Source of the DNA: Owenia fusiformis
Taxonomy: Eukaryota; Annelida; Polychaeta; Sabellida; Oweniidae
Direction: 5' to 3'
Assembly: GCA_903813345.2 (NCBI GenBank)
Contig: CAIIXF020000001.1
Coordinates: 21,657,915 to 21,721,914, forward strand
Length of the DNA: 64,000 nucleotides
Below the pieces are notes generated by a model. That model did not search any database and was not told the DNA's origin. It saw nothing but the letters and a program-made list of their open reading frames with translations. Below are positions 61,101-64,000 of this stretch, one piece after another; position 1 is the stretch's first letter; every line of letters begins with the position of its first letter. A program made the translations under genes and the position numbers.

Positions 61101-61784
61101 TGTTATACAAAACTGTGGTATGTTGGACATGTTTCATGAAATGTGGATCTTTGCTACTGCAATATAGTTCAGTGTTACACTCCCCTCCAAAAGTTTGGCA
61201 ACTGAAAGTTACCTTTAAATATCAGATAAAAACAGATTTTAAAACTCTATTCAATAGGAAGCAACTGATAAGCTCTCTATGAAATATGAATTTGTGTTAC
61301 TTTAAATATGGATATTTTTTCACTTACATATGCCAAACATGCCATGATGTACACTCTGATTTGAGAGAAAAAATGAAATCTAAGAGAAGGTAAATATTTT
61401 AAATATTTTAGTGAAAAATAGAGAAATAGAGTATAAATAGATTCATATTAGATAGTCATCTAAATAATACTTTATTACTACTGGTGTACATAGGCAAAAT
61501 GGTTTAATGATACCTCCGTGTGTTTTGTGCAATATGACTATACATGTATAGTACTGTGTTACATACCTAGTGAAGCATTTGTATGGAAGTCAATGGAAAA
61601 GTGAGTGGGCTATACCACTGATATTGCCCAATTACCCCGATATAGCCTGCTTACCTCATTTTAATATTAGATTTCGTTAATAACCATGACAATGTCATGA
61701 TGTCATTTTTCATTTCGATCAGATTCTACTCGCACATGTCATTCATACAAAGAAGCCATGGGAATAAAGGTATCTCAAACATCA

Positions 61785-61896
61785 GTTATGTCACTATAAC
61801 GTGAAATATGCCTTCGTTCTTTCCCAAATATAGAGCCTTCCAAAGTAGGCCTATATTGGGAGAACTCAGGCATATTTCATGTAATAGTGACATAAC
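61785..61896. repeat. Long hairpin (48-bp imperfect stem)
   Basis: GTTATGTCACTATAACGTGAA pairs with TTCATGTAATAGTGACATAAC, and CCCAAATATAG with CTATATTGGG, across a ~16-nt loop. It is probably a small MITE. Confidence 0.75.
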
Positions 61897-61950
61897 CTTT
61901 CAATATATATAGGTCATTTCAATGTAGTCAATCTCAAATGAAATAATCTG

Positions 61951-62092
61951 GAGGTCATTAACAGAAACTTCATAAATATGTGAATTCATAAATCAATTGT
62001 TGTTACCATGGACATAGTGACGTCACAGTAAGAGAACAATGGACTTTACGAATTCTTAACTTTACGAAGTTTATGTTAATGGCCCCCTGGCT
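61951..62092. repeat. Inverted-repeat element
   Basis: CTGGAGGTCATTAACAGAAAC at the left pairs with GTTTATGTTAATGGCCCCC at the right, and the next bases (CTTCATAAA/TTTACGAAG) also pair. A TGACGTCA-containing loop region (GTGACGTCAC) is inside. Confidence 0.55.
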
Positions 62093-62149
62093 ATTACACA
62101 ATGTACATTTGTTGTGTTGGATGAACTAAGAAAATAATTGTTAATATAT

Positions 62150-62280
62150 AGTTAAACCCATTAATTCAAACACCACTGGGACTGGCCAAAAGTGTCTTTT
62201 AATGTGGAAGATGGGACCAAAAAATTTCTCACATTAAGAGATGTTCAGAATAAAGTGGTGTTCAGTGTACAGGTTTTACT
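62150..62280. mobile_element. GTTAAACC...GGTTTTACT dispersed repeat
   Basis: A full short member of the family also seen at 32815-33000. The left end is TAGTTAAACCCATTAATTC and the right end TGTACAGGTTTTACT. The internal GGGACTGGCCAAAAG word recurs at 20309-20323 (GGGACCAGCCAAAAG). Confidence 0.55.
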
Positions 62281-64000
62281 CTCAAGAAGTTAACTTAAAA
62301 TGGTATCATGACACTGACAATTGATGGGATTTATATGGGAATTACAATTATATGTACAATTATGTAAATTAATATGTGTACTAAATGGAATATGGATTGT
62401 GTTACATGAAACATAGATATACAATAACTTACACCATGGACAATGGCACAAAGAATATAAATCCATTAGATCTGTGTTTTATGAAATATGGATTGGTGGA
62501 TGTATGTTACAATAAAAGATGAATGTGTGTGAGACAGTAAATCTGGAATTTAATATAAAATGTAATTATGGATGTTAACTCTGGTCAGATGGCGTTGTTA
62601 TTGTTTGCTAAATTCCTGACTATTTGGTGGTACATTCACGCATTCTGACATAACATTGCCCCACCTGTTGGACTAGGACTTTTCCTATATAACCATATTA
62701 ACAATGGTCATAGGCCTATCTTATTCTCATACTTATATGTGTGTGATCACCAGTAGATTGTCATTAGACAGTTAGATTAACAATTCTATCTCTGTGTACA
62801 GATTGCAATCATGACTCTGGATCCAGAGCATGTTATAGTGGCAATAAACAACAAACATTTTCATAAATTGTCTTCGTTATGTATGTTGTGTATGTTAATA
62901 GGAGAATAGTTGTAAGTTAGGGTGAAAATATGTTGAGAATATTTTTGTAATTTTCGTTGATTATAGTTACCATTATGGTGGGTAATGTTTAAATAGGTGA
63001 TATTTAAAAAAAAATTTATCTTGATATTAACACATCATTATAGAATGTATAGTTCAAAATGTTTCCTTAGAATTATGCTGAAATTATATTTTCTTACGCA
63101 AACTTTTTTAAGACAAGAAACTAATCCACAACCATATAAAAACTTGCCATGCTTCAGAATGACCAAGACTTCAAATAAGAAAAGTTCATAAACAATGAAA
63201 ATGTACAAAATATAAAGCATGTTTTCATGAGTACGGTAAAACTTGTAAACTGAAACACCCATTTTGAAGTGGAACACAACACCTACTTTAAGTGGAACAC
63301 TTTCCCATGCCTCATTATCTATTTAACGGAAACTGAAGCTTTTTGGAATAAATCTCCCTTTAGATATACAGTATGCCATAGGTTTCCCAGACAATCAGTG
63401 ATGTCCCATTATAATTGGTTATGTAATATCCTACATACCTTAGATATTTCACAATAAATCCCCAATTCATTTCTTTACATTTACTTTGCCATTGAGCACT
63501 CATTCCCTTTTCACTTAATTCTATTAAACATTTTTCATTTCTATTCAAGAGTATTCCTTTTATACAACTTTAAACATTGTCAGAATGTGCTTTTGTGCTT
63601 TTGTATTTAAATGATGTAAAAATGTTTTATTTATAACTTGTAGTCTTGAACCATCATCTTTTATAAAAATTAAAAGACATGTAATGATATGTACATCCAT
63701 CGGGTATTATGCATTATGGAGTTTTAAACTTTCATTTGTTAGTGCACCAAAAAACTTTAATCCATTAATGATTTTAAACAATTAAAGGTACATTACGCCT
63801 TAGGTTTCTCCCCGGACAATCAGTGATATCCCATTATAATCCCAGAACAACCAACTGTCAGAATTGAACAATTGAGTTTGATTGCAGCAATCAAGGGAAA
63901 CCCCTGTCATTTGACACAAGCGTCACCAAACTGGGCACATGCCTTGGGCCAGGCAGCCAATCAGATTCAAAGCCGGTTTTTATTTCAATGAAAAATAATT
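62281..64000. other. Distal flank with no gene seen
   Basis: Only short chance ORFs are present. A ~47-bp dispersed repeat (AGGTTTCCCAGACAATCAGTGATGTCC type) occurs at about 63379-63418 and again at about 63801-63841. Confidence 0.5.

Overview
This is an animal nuclear genome window. Multi-exon genes with GT-AG introns encode proteins known across animals, set in AT-rich DNA packed with short inverted-repeat transposons (MITEs). The repeat style (GTCACCACC-ended elements, foldback MITEs, GGACGGACG arrays) suggests a marine invertebrate, perhaps a mollusc or another lophotrochozoan. That placement is a guess; only 'animal, probably invertebrate' is firm.

Layout. (1) 1-840, plus: last coding exon of an ankyrin-repeat/SOCS-box (ASB-type) protein. 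(2) 1810-8262, minus: eleven exons of the N-terminal half of an oxysterol-binding-protein-related protein 1 (OSBPL1A/ORP1L) gene: ankyrin repeats, PH domain and the start of the linker. Its lipid-binding half must lie left of the window, so the ASB exon sits antisense inside an ORP1 intron. A likely 5' noncoding exon ends at 10079. (3) 13760-21089, minus: a RagC/RagD GTPase gene, complete except for its first few codons. Two adjacent, mutually similar, same-phase exons (19384-19517 and 19193-19329) encode alternative versions of the G3/switch II segment. (4) 21-45 kb: no recognisable coding exon; nested MITEs, a 3.4-kb inverted repeat (25663-29107) with splice-donor-like sites on both arms, and four TCACGTGA E-boxes. 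This is probably the head-to-head regulatory region between the Rag gene (leftward) and EXTL3 (rightward). (5) 45104-60438, plus: complete EXTL3 (exostosin-like 3) coding sequence in seven coding exons, 968 residues. (6) The last EXTL3 intron (50028-60228) holds, on the opposite strand, three intact 237-residue NAT8-like GNAT acetyltransferase genes and one wrecked copy, with several transposon insertions that date the duplications relative to one another. (7) 60439-64000: EXTL3 3' UTR and repeat-rich DNA with no further gene seen.

ORP1L and Rag GTPases both act at the late endosome/lysosome surface; EXTL3 works in the ER/Golgi on heparan sulfate. The genes are not an operon, and only the Rag/EXTL3 pair looks as if it could share regulatory DNA.

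The most interesting item is the Rag exon pair. Joining both exons creates an immediate in-frame stop, skipping both shifts the frame, and the intron between them is only 54 nt, so the arrangement looks built for mutually exclusive splicing of a nutrient-sensing GTPase switch region. Other notable items are the array of duplicated 5' splice sites after EXTL3 coding exon 6, the E-box cluster, and the mosaic acetyltransferase copy.
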